Source: Martelella lutilitoris (lineage in GTDB: Bacteria > Pseudomonadota > Alphaproteobacteria > Rhizobiales > Rhizobiaceae). From it: 64,000 nucleotides of DNA. The position numbers were made by a program, and so were the translations under genes. Of this stretch, positions 48,014-57,325 are shown piece after piece. Numbering within the stretch: position 1 is the stretch's first letter; each line of letters opens with the position of its first letter. The DNA lies in the NCBI RefSeq assembly GCF_005924265.1, contig NZ_VCLB01000009.1, positions 186,001 to 250,000 on the forward strand, given 5' to 3'. Under the pieces are notes generated by a model that worked only from the letters and a program-made list of their open reading frames with translations, had not been told where the DNA came from and did no database searches.

Positions 48014-48501
48014 GTGGAGGATGACAGCGCGATACCGGTGAAGATCAAACGGGTCTATGCCGAACCCGACAAGGCGGACGGCCTGCGCGTTCTCGTCGAC
48101 CGGCTCTGGCCGCGCGGCCTTGCGAAGGACAAGGCCCGCGTCGACCTCTGGGCCAAGGAGGTCGCGCCCTCAGGCGAACTGCGCAAATGGTTCGCGCACC
48201 GGGAGGACCGGTGGGAGGATTTTCAGCGGCGCTATCGCGCGGAGCTCGCGGAAAACGACGCACTTGATGAGTTGTCTGCAACGAGCGAGAAAACATCGTG
48301 ACCTTGCTCTACGGAGCCCGCGACGAATGCATCAATCATGCGCGGGTCCTTGCGGCCGTCATCGCGCAAAGGAGCGGTCGCCGCGCCGAGACGGATCAAC
48401 CGGACGAAGGCGCGGTGGAGGTGTCGTCCCCGCCCTGCTTTCTGCACGAACTGGATCAGGCCTGCTTCAATGCGCTGAAACCAATGATGGCGGCAGTATA
48501 A
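48014..48501 (+). pseudogene. DUF488-family protein, frameshifted
   Basis: Frame 2 encodes the first part of a DUF488 protein (VKIKRVYAEPDKADGLRVLVDRLWPRGL, WFAHREDRWEDFQRRYRAEL) and stops at 48301. The remainder, VTLLYGARDECINHARVL, continues in frame 1 from the GTG at 48298. In relatives these segments are contiguous; two extra bases near 48296 explain the break. The GTG overlaps the TGA stop (GTGA), so a split two-protein form by coupled translation cannot be excluded. Divergent from nasA. The function of DUF488 is not established. Confidence 0.75.
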
Positions 48502-48649
48502 TCGAGTCTGTCGGCCGCGAGGAAATCGAAACACGGGCGTCCGCGTAAGCCCGTGCAGGCATCGCGCAAGGCAAGGGCAGGTCGAGCGGTTCATCCCGGC
48601 TATGCGGGGAGCACGGTTTCTTCCCGCTCTGAGATCGGACCGCCTCAGC

Positions 48650-48930
48650 GCGGCAAGTGCGGCCACCTTCTCGACAGTCAATAAGCGATAGCCACGACGC
48701 TCGGCCAGCTCCGCCGCAATCTGAAAACGCAGCTCAGCATCCTCATCGTCACCGGCAAGCCGAGCCTCCCATGCAGCGATCTGCTCCCCAGATGAGAGGT
48801 TCGTTGACGTTGGCCAGCGTCTTGGAATCGGTGTGGAGGCTCAGCCAGACCGCGCTGCGTGTCTCGAGCGCCGCAAAATGCGTCGGTACGCGCCGATATA
48901 GAGACTACCGACTGTTTGCAAGAGCGACAT
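48650..48930 (-). pseudogene. Tyrosine recombinase N-terminal remnant
   Basis: Pieces in successive frames resemble the N-terminus of a phage-type integrase: MSLLQTVGSLY (from 48930), then RRVPTHFAALETRSAVWLSL and HTDSK, then after another shift EQIAAWEARLAGDDEDAELR and LAERRGYRLLTVEKVAAL. The catalytic domain is missing. It lies on the same strand as, and just downstream of, the 3' end of tRNA-Ser, a classic integration target, so it is probably the scar of a lost island. The 48502-48649 stretch shows nothing. Confidence 0.65.
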
Positions 48931-49048
48931 CGCGCGCTCCCATTCGTCAATGTGGAGCGAAAACGAAGAGCAAGGGACTGTGCACGAAAGCAGTATTAGC
49001 TAATCGTTTGTTTTCAAGACACAATACTGAAGGCATCCAAATATGAAA

Positions 49049-49138
49049 TGGCGGAGAGGAAGGGATTCGAACCCTCGATACCATCTCTGGTATACTCCCT
49101 TAGCAGGGGAGCGCCTTCGACCACTCGGCCACCTCTCC
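49049..49138 (-). tRNA. tRNA-Ser (anticodon GCU)
   Basis: 90 nt including encoded CCA. Acceptor stem GGAGAGG/CCTCTCC, anticodon arm CTCCC-CTGCTAA-GGGAG giving GCU, a long variable arm (TATACCAGAGATGGTAT region) typical of class II tRNA-Ser, and T-arm GGTTCGAATCC. Confidence 0.97.
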
Positions 49139-49261
49139 GGTGAGGGCTCTGATAGGCGTTTTTGTTTCGCCGATCAAGCCTGTGAAAGGAAATCCGGCAA
49201 AAAAACGGAAGGGCGTCGATCGAGGGGGACGAGCCGCCGTTCCTGACAAAAGCACCGGGCT

Positions 49262-50182
49262 TTATTGGCTCTTTCCGGCGGCGACATCGTCTGCCGCACC
49301 CGCGCCTGCGCCGCCCGCCACCTGCACGGCCCTGCTGCCGGCGCGGATCGCAGCGGAAAGGCAGCGCTGCGGCGTCCCGCCGTCAAGCCAGGCGTCGACA
49401 AAGCCGGCATTGAACGCATCGCCGGCGCCGGTCGTGTCAACGACGCGGACCGCTTCAGCCAGCGCGTGAATGCGCAAGTCCGCGGCGGCGAGATAGGCGC
49501 CGTCCGATCCGGCCTTGATCGCGACGACGGGAAAGTGCCCGGCAAGACGGGCGCACATCGCCTCCGGCTCGCTTTCGCCGGTGATCACCCGCGCCTCCTC
49601 AAGATTTGGCAGAAAGACATCAACCCCGCGACAGGCGGCGATGAGACCCGGGTCGCCGATCAGCGTGTCATCCCAGCTCGGATCAAGCGAGACCGTGAGT
49701 CCTGCCGCACGGGCACGCTTCACCAGATCCGGCATTTCGGCAAGCGTCGCATATTCGGCGATATGGAGATGTCCCGCCCTGCCCCAAGCCAACGCGTCCT
49801 CGAGCGTCGAAGGCTCCGCCCGCCCTGCCCGTTTGGTGAGAAAAGCGCGCTCGCTTCCCAGTACGGAAGCAACGGTCACCTGCGGACCCGCATCGTCCGC
49901 GCGTTCCAGGAAGCCGAGATCGATCCCGCTTGCCTTGAGCTGGCGCTCGATGGCGCGCGACAGGGGATCGTGTCCCAACCGGCCGACAAGGGCCGCGTGG
50001 CGTCCGATACCGGCGAAATGGGCGGCGGAAATGAAGCCGCCGCCGCCGGCGGCAATCGTCAGGTCGTCGGCGAAGACCTCGCGCCCGAGCACCGGCATGC
50101 GCTCCAGCCCGGTGAAGATCAGGTCGCAATAAATCCGCCCCACGCTGAGGACCGCCCGTCTTTCGTCATTTCCGGATGTCAT
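49262..50182 (-). CDS. PfkB-family carbohydrate kinase
   Basis: 306 residues, ribokinase fold. N-terminal VLSVGRIYCDLIFTGLERMP, the substrate-side GGGGFISAAHFAGIG and the ATP/anion-hole signature VVDTTGAGDAFNAGFVDAW (catalytic Asp in GAGD). It would phosphorylate the sugar or nucleoside-like product of the cluster. Its ATG overlaps the stop of the ABC ATPase gene by four bases, the last gene of a six-gene operon. Substrate unknown. Confidence 0.92.
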   Translation of the reverse strand: MTSGNDERRAVLSVGRIYCDLIFTGLERMPVLGREVFADDLTIAAGGGGFISAAHFAGIGRHAALVGRLGHDPLSRAIERQLKASGIDLGFLERADDAGPQVTVASVLGSERAFLTKRAGRAEPSTLEDALAWGRAGHLHIAEYATLAEMPDLVKRARAAGLTVSLDPSWDDTLIGDPGLIAACRGVDVFLPNLEEARVITGESEPEAMCARLAGHFPVVAIKAGSDGAYLAAADLRIHALAEAVRVVDTTGAGDAFNAGFVDAWLDGGTPQRCLSAAIRAGSRAVQVAGGAGAGAADDVAAGKSQ

Positions 50183-51228
50183 TTACGGCCAAGGCTCTTT
50201 TCTGTCGCGGCATCGAAGAGGTAGAGCTTGCCCGGCTGAACCGTGCAGGTGACGCTGCTGCCGACGGCGGGCGAAAGCGTGCCCGGCGAGGTGGCGATCA
50301 GCGATTTGCCGCCCACATTCAGGTGCACCATGGTCTCGGGGCCGAGCGGCTCGACGGCCTCCACCTGCCCCTCAAGCGTCAGGATCGCGCCGTCCGGAAC
50401 CGCCCCGTCAACAACGGCCAGAAGGTCATGCGGCCTGATGCCGACAAGCACCTCGCCATCGCCGGCAAAACCGGCCGCCTGCTCGCCAAGGGCCGAGGCC
50501 GGCAGCATGTTCATGGATGGCGAGCCGATGAAACGCGCGGTGAACACGTCGGCAGGATTCTCGTAGAGATCGACCGGCGTTCCCGTCTGCAGGATATAGC
50601 CGTCCTTCATCACCACAATCCGGTCGGCCATGGTCATGGCCTCGATCTGGTCATGGGTGACATAGATTGTCGTCGTCTTAAGCTCCTGATGCAACTTCTT
50701 GATTTCTATGCGCATCTGCGCGCGAAGCTGGGCATCGAGATTGGAAAGCGGCTCGTCGAACAGAAAGGCCGAGGGATTGCGCACCATGGCGCGGCCGATG
50801 GCGACGCGCTGGCGTTGGCCGCCGGAAAGCGCTGCAGGGCGCCGCTCCAGATAGTCGGTAAGGCCGAGAATGCGCGCCGTCTCGTCGATCCGCGCATTCT
50901 TTTCCTCTTTCGAAAGCTTCGACGTGTAGAGACCGAAACCGATATTCTGGCGCACGGTCAGGTGCGGATAGATGGCGTAGTTCTGAAACACCATGGCGAT
51001 GTTGCGCGCCTTCGGCGCCCGCTCGTTGACCACCGCCTCGCCGATCTTCAGCGTACCGCCGGTGATCTCCTCAAGGCCGGCGATCATGCGGAGCGTCGTT
51101 GACTTGCCACAGCCCGACGGGCCGACGAAAACGACGAACTCGCCATCGACAATCTCAAGGTCAATGCCATGCACGGCCTCGACCTTGTCATAGCGCTTCA
51201 CCAGTTTTTCCAATGCGATTGAAGCCAT
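50179..51228 (-). CDS. CUT1 ABC transporter ATP-binding protein (UgpC/MalK family)
   Basis: 349 residues. Walker A GPSGCGKST, Q-loop FQNYAIYPHLTV, signature LSGGQRQR, Walker B FLFDEPLSNLD, H-loop VTHDQIEAMTMADRI, then the C-terminal TOBE/MalK regulatory domain (VLVGIRPHDL). It energises the two permeases of this operon. ATG 51228 shares one base with the upstream stop (TAATG), indicating coupling. Confidence 0.95.
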   Translation of the reverse strand: MASIALEKLVKRYDKVEAVHGIDLEIVDGEFVVFVGPSGCGKSTTLRMIAGLEEITGGTLKIGEAVVNERAPKARNIAMVFQNYAIYPHLTVRQNIGFGLYTSKLSKEEKNARIDETARILGLTDYLERRPAALSGGQRQRVAIGRAMVRNPSAFLFDEPLSNLDAQLRAQMRIEIKKLHQELKTTTIYVTHDQIEAMTMADRIVVMKDGYILQTGTPVDLYENPADVFTARFIGSPSMNMLPASALGEQAAGFAGDGEVLVGIRPHDLLAVVDGAVPDGAILTLEGQVEAVEPLGPETMVHLNVGGKSLIATSPGTLSPAVGSSVTCTVQPGKLYLFDAATEKSLGRK

Positions 51229-52742
51229 TATGCTTTTCCCCTCAACCGGTCGAAACATTGACCGCGTTCGCTGTCCGCCGCGTCCATGCGGGCGGCAAGA
51301 TCGTCGGCTTGTTGTTGAAAATTGTTCAGTGCCGCGCGGTAACCCGCTATGGCGACGTCAAGCGGCTCTTGTGCCGGTCCGCCATAACGCTTGCGCACGG
51401 CCACGAAATATTCCGGCGAAACGATCTCGCGAAAGGCGTCCTCGTCAAGCGCCGTCTCGCGGCCCGCATGGTCGGCAAAGGCCTTTTTGAACGGAACAAA
51501 ACCGTCGCTCCCAAGCGCACCATCGGCGGCGACCACGGCGCGCGCCACGTCGGCGGCAATCTCGTGCGCCTGGCGGAAGGACAGCGCCTCGCGCCGCACC
51601 AGACTGTCGGCCAATTCGGTGATGGTGATGCAGGAGCGGTCGAGATTGGCGGCGACGCGTTTGCCGTTGATGCGCACCTGGCCGATCAGGCTGGTCATCA
51701 ACTCCAGCACACGCATGCCGCTGTCAAAGGCCTGATAGCCCATCGCCTGGGTTTCGCCCTCGCTGTCATTCATGTCGGTAAAGGGCGTGTTGTGCATCAC
51801 CGTCAGCACGGTCTGCGCGCGGCCCACCGTCTGGCTTGCGAGATGGCGCATATGTTCCACCGGCACCGGATTGCGCTTCTGCGGCATGATCGAGGAGATC
51901 TGCACCAGAGCATTCGGCACATAAAGCTGCCCGACCTCGAAACTGGTCCAGAACTGGAAATCCTGGATCAGGCGGCCGAGATGCAGGAACATCAGCTCCA
52001 GCGCGGAATAGGTGGCTGTGATGTAATCGACGCCCGCGATGCAGCTGTAGGAATTCTGCAACGGCGCGGAAAAACCGAGGAGCTCGGCCATGCGCGCCCG
52101 GTCGATGGCAAAGCCGGATGTGGTGATCGCGGCCGCCCCCATCGGGCAGAGGTCCACGATTTTGCGGGCGGCATAGAGACGCTCGATATCGCGGATCAGC
52201 ATTTCGATCGCGGCGGAGAGGTAGTGGCCAAAGGTGGTCGGCTGCGCCGGCTGGCCGTGCGTATAGGCGACAATCAGCGTGGTCTTTTCGCGTTCCGCGG
52301 TGTCGATGAGGGCCGCCAGCAGGTCTAAGGCTCCGCCTGCCGCAGCATCGATATAGCGGCGCAGGTTGAACTTGAACAATGTATGGTCGATATCGTTGCG
52401 CGAGCGCGCCGTGTGCAGGCGACCGCCGAGATCGGGACCGAGACGCGCCTTCAACTCCTTCTCGATCAGGAAGAAGAAATCCTCGACCTCGCCGGTGTAT
52501 TCGAGCGCTGCCGGGTCCACCTCGCGGTCGATGGCGGCAAGGGCTTCGGCGATCTTTCCGGCCTGCTCGCCGGTCAGAATGCCGGTTTCCGCCAGCATGA
52601 CGAGGTGTGCGCGGTCAATGGCCCTAAAGCCATCGATAAAGTTGGTTTTTGCGCCATCAAACAATGGCTTGAGCACGGTTTCCTTATAAACGGGATCGGG
52701 AAACTTGCTGGTGTCGTTTTTTTGCGGATCGTGTGTGTTCAT
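51228..52742 (-). CDS. Argininosuccinate-lyase paralogue (aspartase/fumarase superfamily)
   Basis: 504 residues with the superfamily motifs: TARSRNDIDHT (C1), HGQPAQPTTFGHY with the conserved His (C2), and the mobile catalytic-Ser loop QISSIMPQKRNPVPVEH (C3), then an ArgH-type C-terminal domain. It is about 40 residues longer than ArgH. It is embedded between permease and ATPase genes of a sugar importer, away from any arginine gene. Relatives outside arginine synthesis split N-succinyl compounds (for example EDDS lyase) to an amine and fumarate. I infer cleavage of an imported succinyl-amine conjugate; true argininosuccinate lyase activity remains possible. Confidence 0.85.
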   Translation of the reverse strand: MNTHDPQKNDTSKFPDPVYKETVLKPLFDGAKTNFIDGFRAIDRAHLVMLAETGILTGEQAGKIAEALAAIDREVDPAALEYTGEVEDFFFLIEKELKARLGPDLGGRLHTARSRNDIDHTLFKFNLRRYIDAAAGGALDLLAALIDTAEREKTTLIVAYTHGQPAQPTTFGHYLSAAIEMLIRDIERLYAARKIVDLCPMGAAAITTSGFAIDRARMAELLGFSAPLQNSYSCIAGVDYITATYSALELMFLHLGRLIQDFQFWTSFEVGQLYVPNALVQISSIMPQKRNPVPVEHMRHLASQTVGRAQTVLTVMHNTPFTDMNDSEGETQAMGYQAFDSGMRVLELMTSLIGQVRINGKRVAANLDRSCITITELADSLVRREALSFRQAHEIAADVARAVVAADGALGSDGFVPFKKAFADHAGRETALDEDAFREIVSPEYFVAVRKRYGGPAQEPLDVAIAGYRAALNNFQQQADDLAARMDAADSERGQCFDRLRGKA

Positions 52743-52746
52743 GGGT

Positions 52747-53604
52747 CTATCCCTTGACGCCCGCCAGCATCACGCCGCGCACGATATAGCGCTGGAAGAT
52801 GAGGAAGACGAGAAGCGTCGGTATGGTCGCCAGCGCCGCCCCGGTCATGATCATCTCCCACTGAATCGCGGCTTCCACGGCAAAGCTCGAAAGACCGACG
52901 GGCAGCGTATAGAGCTCGCTCGAGGTGGTGACGATCAGCGGCCAGAAGAAGGCGGTCCAGTTGCCGAGGAAGGTGAAGATGGCAAGCGCGGAGAGCGCGG
53001 GCGCGACAAGCGGCATGGCGATCTTCCACCAGATAACGAACTCGTTCATGCCGTCGATGCGGGCGGCTTCCATGAAGTCATCCGGCACGCCCTCGAAGAA
53101 CTGGCGCATCAGGAAGGTGCCGAAGCCGGTCATCATGCCCGGAAACATGATGCCCCAATAGCTGTCGAGCCAGCCAAAATTGGCCGACATCAGATACCAC
53201 GGGATCACCAGCATTTCCGTCGGGATCATCAGTGTCGAGAGGATGGCGAGGAAGATGAAACGACGACCGCGAAAGCGGAATTTCGCCAGCGTGTAGCCGA
53301 CAAGGCTGTCGAAGAACACGTTGGAACAGGTGACGATGGTGGCGACCAGCAGCGAGTTGAAGAACCAGCGGCCAAAGCCGGTGGTCGTCAGAACCTTCAC
53401 ATAGTTCGAGAGTGTCGGGTCCTGCGGGATCAGCCGCAGGTCATAGACCTGGCTCGCGGGCTTCAGCGATGTGGAGAACATGAACAGAAGCGGCGTGATC
53501 ATGACGAGGCCGCCGATAAACAGCAGCGTCCACATCAGCACCCTGCCCGGCCGCACCTTCGGTTTGTAACGCGAGACCGCGTCCTCGTGGCGAAGTTCGG
53601 TCAT
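52747..53604 (-). CDS. CUT1 ABC permease (MalG/UgpE-like)
   Basis: 285 residues, six helices, EAA loop FMEAARIDGMNEFVIWWKIAMPLVAPAL contacting the ATPase. Second permease of the importer; its start overlaps the first permease by four bases and it ends 4 bp before the lyase gene. Confidence 0.94.
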   Translation of the reverse strand: MTELRHEDAVSRYKPKVRPGRVLMWTLLFIGGLVMITPLLFMFSTSLKPASQVYDLRLIPQDPTLSNYVKVLTTTGFGRWFFNSLLVATIVTCSNVFFDSLVGYTLAKFRFRGRRFIFLAILSTLMIPTEMLVIPWYLMSANFGWLDSYWGIMFPGMMTGFGTFLMRQFFEGVPDDFMEAARIDGMNEFVIWWKIAMPLVAPALSALAIFTFLGNWTAFFWPLIVTTSSELYTLPVGLSSFAVEAAIQWEMIMTGAALATIPTLLVFLIFQRYIVRGVMLAGVKG

Positions 53605-54551
53605 GACTTGTCCCTCAGGATCCAGAGCTGCAGCAGCGAAATGACGAGGAGAATGAGGAAGAGAACCACGGTCTGCGCCGCGGCGTAGCCCATCTGGTAG
53701 GAGGAAAAGGCCGACTGGTAGATCATCAGCACGAGCGGCTTGGTGGTGCCGAGCGGCCCGCCCGGATCATTCGTGGTCATGTTGTAGACCTGGTCGAATA
53801 TCCTCAGGAAGCCGATGGAGGACAGCACGACCAGAAACACGGTGGTGGGCTTCAGGAGCGGCAGCGTGATCTTGCGCAGGATCGCCCATTCGCCGAGACC
53901 GTCGATCCGCGCGGCTTCGTAGAAGGTCGTCGGAATGGCACGGAGCCCCGCCATGAAGATGATGATCTGGAAGCCGAGACCGGCCCAGATGGCCGTCACC
54001 ATGATCGAGGGCAGCGCCTGGGTGGTCGAGCGCAGGAATGGCTGCTGCGGCAGGCCGAGAGCGGCAAGCACGTCGTTGATCACGCCGATCGGGGCCGGCT
54101 GGTAGAACCAGCGCCAGACCCAGGCCATGGCCGCGGCCGTCGTCAGGAACGGCATGAAATAGAGCGCGCGAATGAGGCCGTGGCCGAAGCGCACGCGATC
54201 GAGAAAGAAGGCGATGGTGAAGGACAGCACCAACGAGATCGGCGTGCCGAAGATCAGATAGGCGAAGGTGTTCTTGAACACCTGCCAGAAATCCGGATCG
54301 GCAAAAAGCTTGCTATAATTCTCAAAGCCGATGAATTTCGGCGGACGCATCAGATTCCAGTCCGTCAGCGACAGCCGGAAGGCGTCGAGCGTCGGGTAGA
54401 ACCGGATGACGCTGTAAAACAGCACGGGCAGCGCCAGGAAGGTCCAGACCCAGACAAGGCGCTTGGTGTGCATGGAGAAACGGTCGGCAAAGCCGCCGCC
54501 TTCGGGGCGGCCGGCGGCCGCCCCTTTGGTGTTATCAGCCTGTAAGGACAT
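53601..54551 (-). CDS. CUT1 ABC permease (MalF/UgpA-like)
   Basis: 316 residues, six helices after a cytoplasmic N-terminus; EAA loop FYEAARIDGLGEWAILRKITLPLLKPTT. First permease of the importer, 14 bp after the binding-protein gene. Confidence 0.94.
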   Translation of the reverse strand: MSLQADNTKGAAAGRPEGGGFADRFSMHTKRLVWVWTFLALPVLFYSVIRFYPTLDAFRLSLTDWNLMRPPKFIGFENYSKLFADPDFWQVFKNTFAYLIFGTPISLVLSFTIAFFLDRVRFGHGLIRALYFMPFLTTAAAMAWVWRWFYQPAPIGVINDVLAALGLPQQPFLRSTTQALPSIMVTAIWAGLGFQIIIFMAGLRAIPTTFYEAARIDGLGEWAILRKITLPLLKPTTVFLVVLSSIGFLRIFDQVYNMTTNDPGGPLGTTKPLVLMIYQSAFSSYQMGYAAAQTVVLFLILLVISLLQLWILRDKS

Positions 54552-54565
54552 CGGCTCGATCCGGC

Positions 54566-55816
54566 TTACATCGCGTCGTCGATGATGGCCTGTTCTTCCT
54601 CGGCCGCTTCCTTGATGCTGTCGGCGGGCGACTGGCCGTTCAGGATCACGCGGTTGACCATGTCGATGGCAACCTGGCGCTGGGCGGCCTCATCCACGAA
54701 CAGCGTGGTGTGGGCATAGTCGAGACCCTTGAGGAAGGGGCCGTAGATCGGGTTCGAGGTATTCTCGTCCGTCAAAGCAACGGCGCGCCGTGCGGGCAGT
54801 TCGCCGACCACGTCGAGCCAGATGCTCATGGCTTCCGGCGAGGTCAGATAGGTCAGGAACTTTTCCGCTACCTCGAGCTCCTCGCCCTTGACCTTGGCGC
54901 CGATGCCGTTTGCGAAATAGCTCGAATAGTTGGAGCGCATGCCATCGGCATTGGCCGGCAGTTCGGTCACGGCCCAGTCGAAGTCCTCGATCTGGCTGAA
55001 GGAGCCGAGACGGAAGGTGCCGTCGATGGTCATGCCCGCCTTGCCGGCGCGGAAGGCGGCCTGGCCTTCATCCATGAAGCCGGACTGGCCGATTTTCTCG
55101 TTCATCTGCAGGCCGGTGTAGAATTCCAGCGCCTCGGTGCCTTCCGGGCTGTCATAGGTCACCTTGCGGTAGTCGTCCTCATAGGGCACGCCGCCGAACT
55201 GGCGCACCAGCACTTCGCGCCACCACTGATGGTCCTGGCCGGCCATGTCCAGCGTCATGCCCTCCGTCACCATGTTTCCGGCATCGTCGAACTTGGCGAT
55301 CGCCTTGCCGGCGGCCACCAGTTCATCCAGCGTCTGCGGCGGATTTTCCGGATCGAGGCCGTTCTCCTCGAAAAGCTTCTTGTTGTAGAACAGCGCCAGC
55401 GAGCGCACGGCCGTCGGCAGGCCATAATATTCGCCGTCGCGCTTCATCGCGGTCACGATCGGAAAGAATTCGCTCTCGATCTGGTCATGCGGGAATGCGT
55501 CCTCGGGCAGCGGCTGCAAAAGGCCGCCGGCGACGAACTTGTCCAGCCAGCCATAGAAAAGCTGCATCACATCCGGGCCCTTGCCGGCCATGTTGGCGGC
55601 GACGATGCGGGTCTGGTAGTCCGCATAGGGAAAGTTGACCTGCTTGACGGTGATATCCGGATTGGCCGCCTCGAAATTCTCGATCAGCTGGTCCATCGCG
55701 TTGACGCGGGTCTCGTAGATATACTGCCAGTACTCGATCTCGACGGCATTCGCCGGATTGACCGAGAACATGCTGATGCCGGACATCAGGCCGGCGAGCA
55801 GAAGTGCCTTGCGCAT
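54566..55816 (-). CDS. CUT1 extracellular solute-binding protein
   Basis: 416 residues with a signal peptide ending NPANA-VE and no lipobox. Family 1 binding protein: IEYWQYIYETRVNAMDQLIENFEAANPDITV, FYNKKLFEENGLDPENPPQTLDELVAAGKAI, GKAGMTIDGTFRLG. The substrate is unpredictable, but the family favours oligosaccharides or glycosides. ATG 55816 has GGAG 8 bases upstream. First gene of the minus-strand operon (SBP, two permeases, lyase, ATPase, kinase), divergent from the ROK repressor, with a large dyad between. Confidence 0.94.
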   Translation of the reverse strand: MRKALLLAGLMSGISMFSVNPANAVEIEYWQYIYETRVNAMDQLIENFEAANPDITVKQVNFPYADYQTRIVAANMAGKGPDVMQLFYGWLDKFVAGGLLQPLPEDAFPHDQIESEFFPIVTAMKRDGEYYGLPTAVRSLALFYNKKLFEENGLDPENPPQTLDELVAAGKAIAKFDDAGNMVTEGMTLDMAGQDHQWWREVLVRQFGGVPYEDDYRKVTYDSPEGTEALEFYTGLQMNEKIGQSGFMDEGQAAFRAGKAGMTIDGTFRLGSFSQIEDFDWAVTELPANADGMRSNYSSYFANGIGAKVKGEELEVAEKFLTYLTSPEAMSIWLDVVGELPARRAVALTDENTSNPIYGPFLKGLDYAHTTLFVDEAAQRQVAIDMVNRVILNGQSPADSIKEAAEEEQAIIDDAM

Positions 55817-55991
55817 TGAAATCTCCACTTCCCCATGTGCGGCGTCCCACCGCGTCCGGGGCTTTTCTTGTTCCCGAAAGGCCGCCCGCCCAACGCGGCG
55901 GCCCAGTGTTTGCTTTTATTCCGGCGCGCTTGCGCCTCCGGACACCTTTTGCCGGTGTCTCTTCATTACGGTCGCGTGACATCGGGACTTT

Positions 55992-56027
55992 GTCAATAAG
56001 ATAATCTAGTTGAATTATTATATTGAC
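55992..56027. promoter_or_regulatory. Operator-like inverted repeat between the SBP and ROK genes
   Basis: GTCAATA (55992-55998) and TATTGAC (56021-56027) are perfect inverted arms, with further symmetry inside (GATAAT against ATTATTA). The 36-bp AT-rich dyad in GC-rich DNA is placed to control both divergent operons and is the probable ROK binding site. Confidence 0.7.
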
Positions 56028-56075
56028 GGTAGAAGGGACCGGCCCCAGACTGAGACCATCGGAAAGCGGACGGAC

Positions 56076-57287
56076 ATGAACGAGAAGACACGCGCCCCTT
56101 CGGCCATCGGCAACAACCCGGAACGCAACAGGGAACACAACCGTCGGGTCGTCCTGGATCTGGTGCGCCAGCACGGCATGCTGGGCCGCATGGAGATCGC
56201 CCGGCGCACGCATCTGACGGCGCAGGCCGTCGCGAACATCGTCGATGACCTCGTCGGTGAAAACCTGCTGATGTCCACGGGCAGAAGGCGCACGGGACGC
56301 GGCCAGCCGCCCATCCAGTTCGCCGTCAACCCTGAAGGCGCCGCCACGATCGGCGTCGAGATCGCGACCGACCAAATGGTCGTCACCGTGCTCGATCTGA
56401 CCGGGGTGCTGCGCTACAAGCGAATCGTGCCGCTTACCGACACCACGCCGGAACGCACCCTGCCCGTCTTCGCTCTTGAGGTGGAACGCGCCCGCAAATC
56501 GGTCGAGGCCCCGCTCCTCGGCGTCGGCGTGGTGATGCCCGGTCCGTTCGGCATCGAGGGCATGAGCTTTGTCGGCCCGACAACCCTTCCCGGCTGGAGC
56601 GGCATCGATGTGAAGGCGGCACTCGAGACCGCCTGCGGCGTGGACGTCACGCTGGAAAACGATGCCGCCGCCGCCGCCGTTGCCGAGCGGCTGTTCGGCG
56701 CCGGCCACGCGATCTCCCACTTCTGCATGCTCTATTTCGGCACCGGCATCGGCCTTGGCATGATCCAGGACGGCGCGCCCTATCGCGGCGCCTTCGGCAA
56801 TGCCGGCGAGATCGGCCATGTGCCGGTCGTGCCCGGCGGCAGGCCGTGTCCCTGCGGCCAGCATGGCTGCCTGGAACGCTACGCCTCGCTTCATGCTTTG
56901 CATGAGCGGCTCGACAACAATGGCAGACAACGACCTCAAGTCTATGAAATAGAATCGCTTTTCACGGATTCTGATCCAATCGTCGAAGAATGGCTTGGCG
57001 AAGCGGCCTCGCATCTCTCCACCGTTATCGGCCTGCTTGAAAACATCTTCGATCCGGAAACCATCATTCTGAGCGGCGCCTTTTCGGACGCCGTCATGGA
57101 CGCCCTGATTGCGCGCATGCCGCCGCTGCCGCCCTCCGTTGCCGCGCGCTCGAACCGCAGCCAGGCGCGCGTCATGCGCGGCCAGACGGGGCAATACACC
57201 GCCGCCCTCGGCGCCGCCGCCCTGCCGCTCTTCGAAATTCTGACGCCGAAACTCGAAACATCGCCGCCCGACCAGCAGGTGGCCTGA
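56076..57287 (+). CDS. ROK-family transcriptional repressor
   Basis: 403 residues. N-terminal winged HTH (RRVVLDLVRQHGMLGRMEIARRTHLTAQAVANIVDDL, residues about 23-60), then the ROK sugar-kinase-like domain with GVEIATDQMVVTVLDL, GVGVVMPGPFG, FGNAGEIGHVPV and the zinc motif CPCGQHGCLE. Repressors of this type release DNA on binding a sugar or sugar phosphate. ATG 56076 is chosen because the conserved region starts soon after it. It faces away from the importer operon and leads into the PIG-L and EamA genes. Confidence 0.93.
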   Translation: MNEKTRAPSAIGNNPERNREHNRRVVLDLVRQHGMLGRMEIARRTHLTAQAVANIVDDLVGENLLMSTGRRRTGRGQPPIQFAVNPEGAATIGVEIATDQMVVTVLDLTGVLRYKRIVPLTDTTPERTLPVFALEVERARKSVEAPLLGVGVVMPGPFGIEGMSFVGPTTLPGWSGIDVKAALETACGVDVTLENDAAAAAVAERLFGAGHAISHFCMLYFGTGIGLGMIQDGAPYRGAFGNAGEIGHVPVVPGGRPCPCGQHGCLERYASLHALHERLDNNGRQRPQVYEIESLFTDSDPIVEEWLGEAASHLSTVIGLLENIFDPETIILSGAFSDAVMDALIARMPPLPPSVAARSNRSQARVMRGQTGQYTAALGAAALPLFEILTPKLETSPPDQQVA

Positions 57288-57325
57288 GACCACGAAACCG
57301 AGAAATCAAAATAACGGGGAATGAC

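Noticed and set aside
55485-57293. 602-codon minus-strand open frame over the SBP start and the ROK gene
   Set aside because: Overlaps two well-supported genes and shows no domain.
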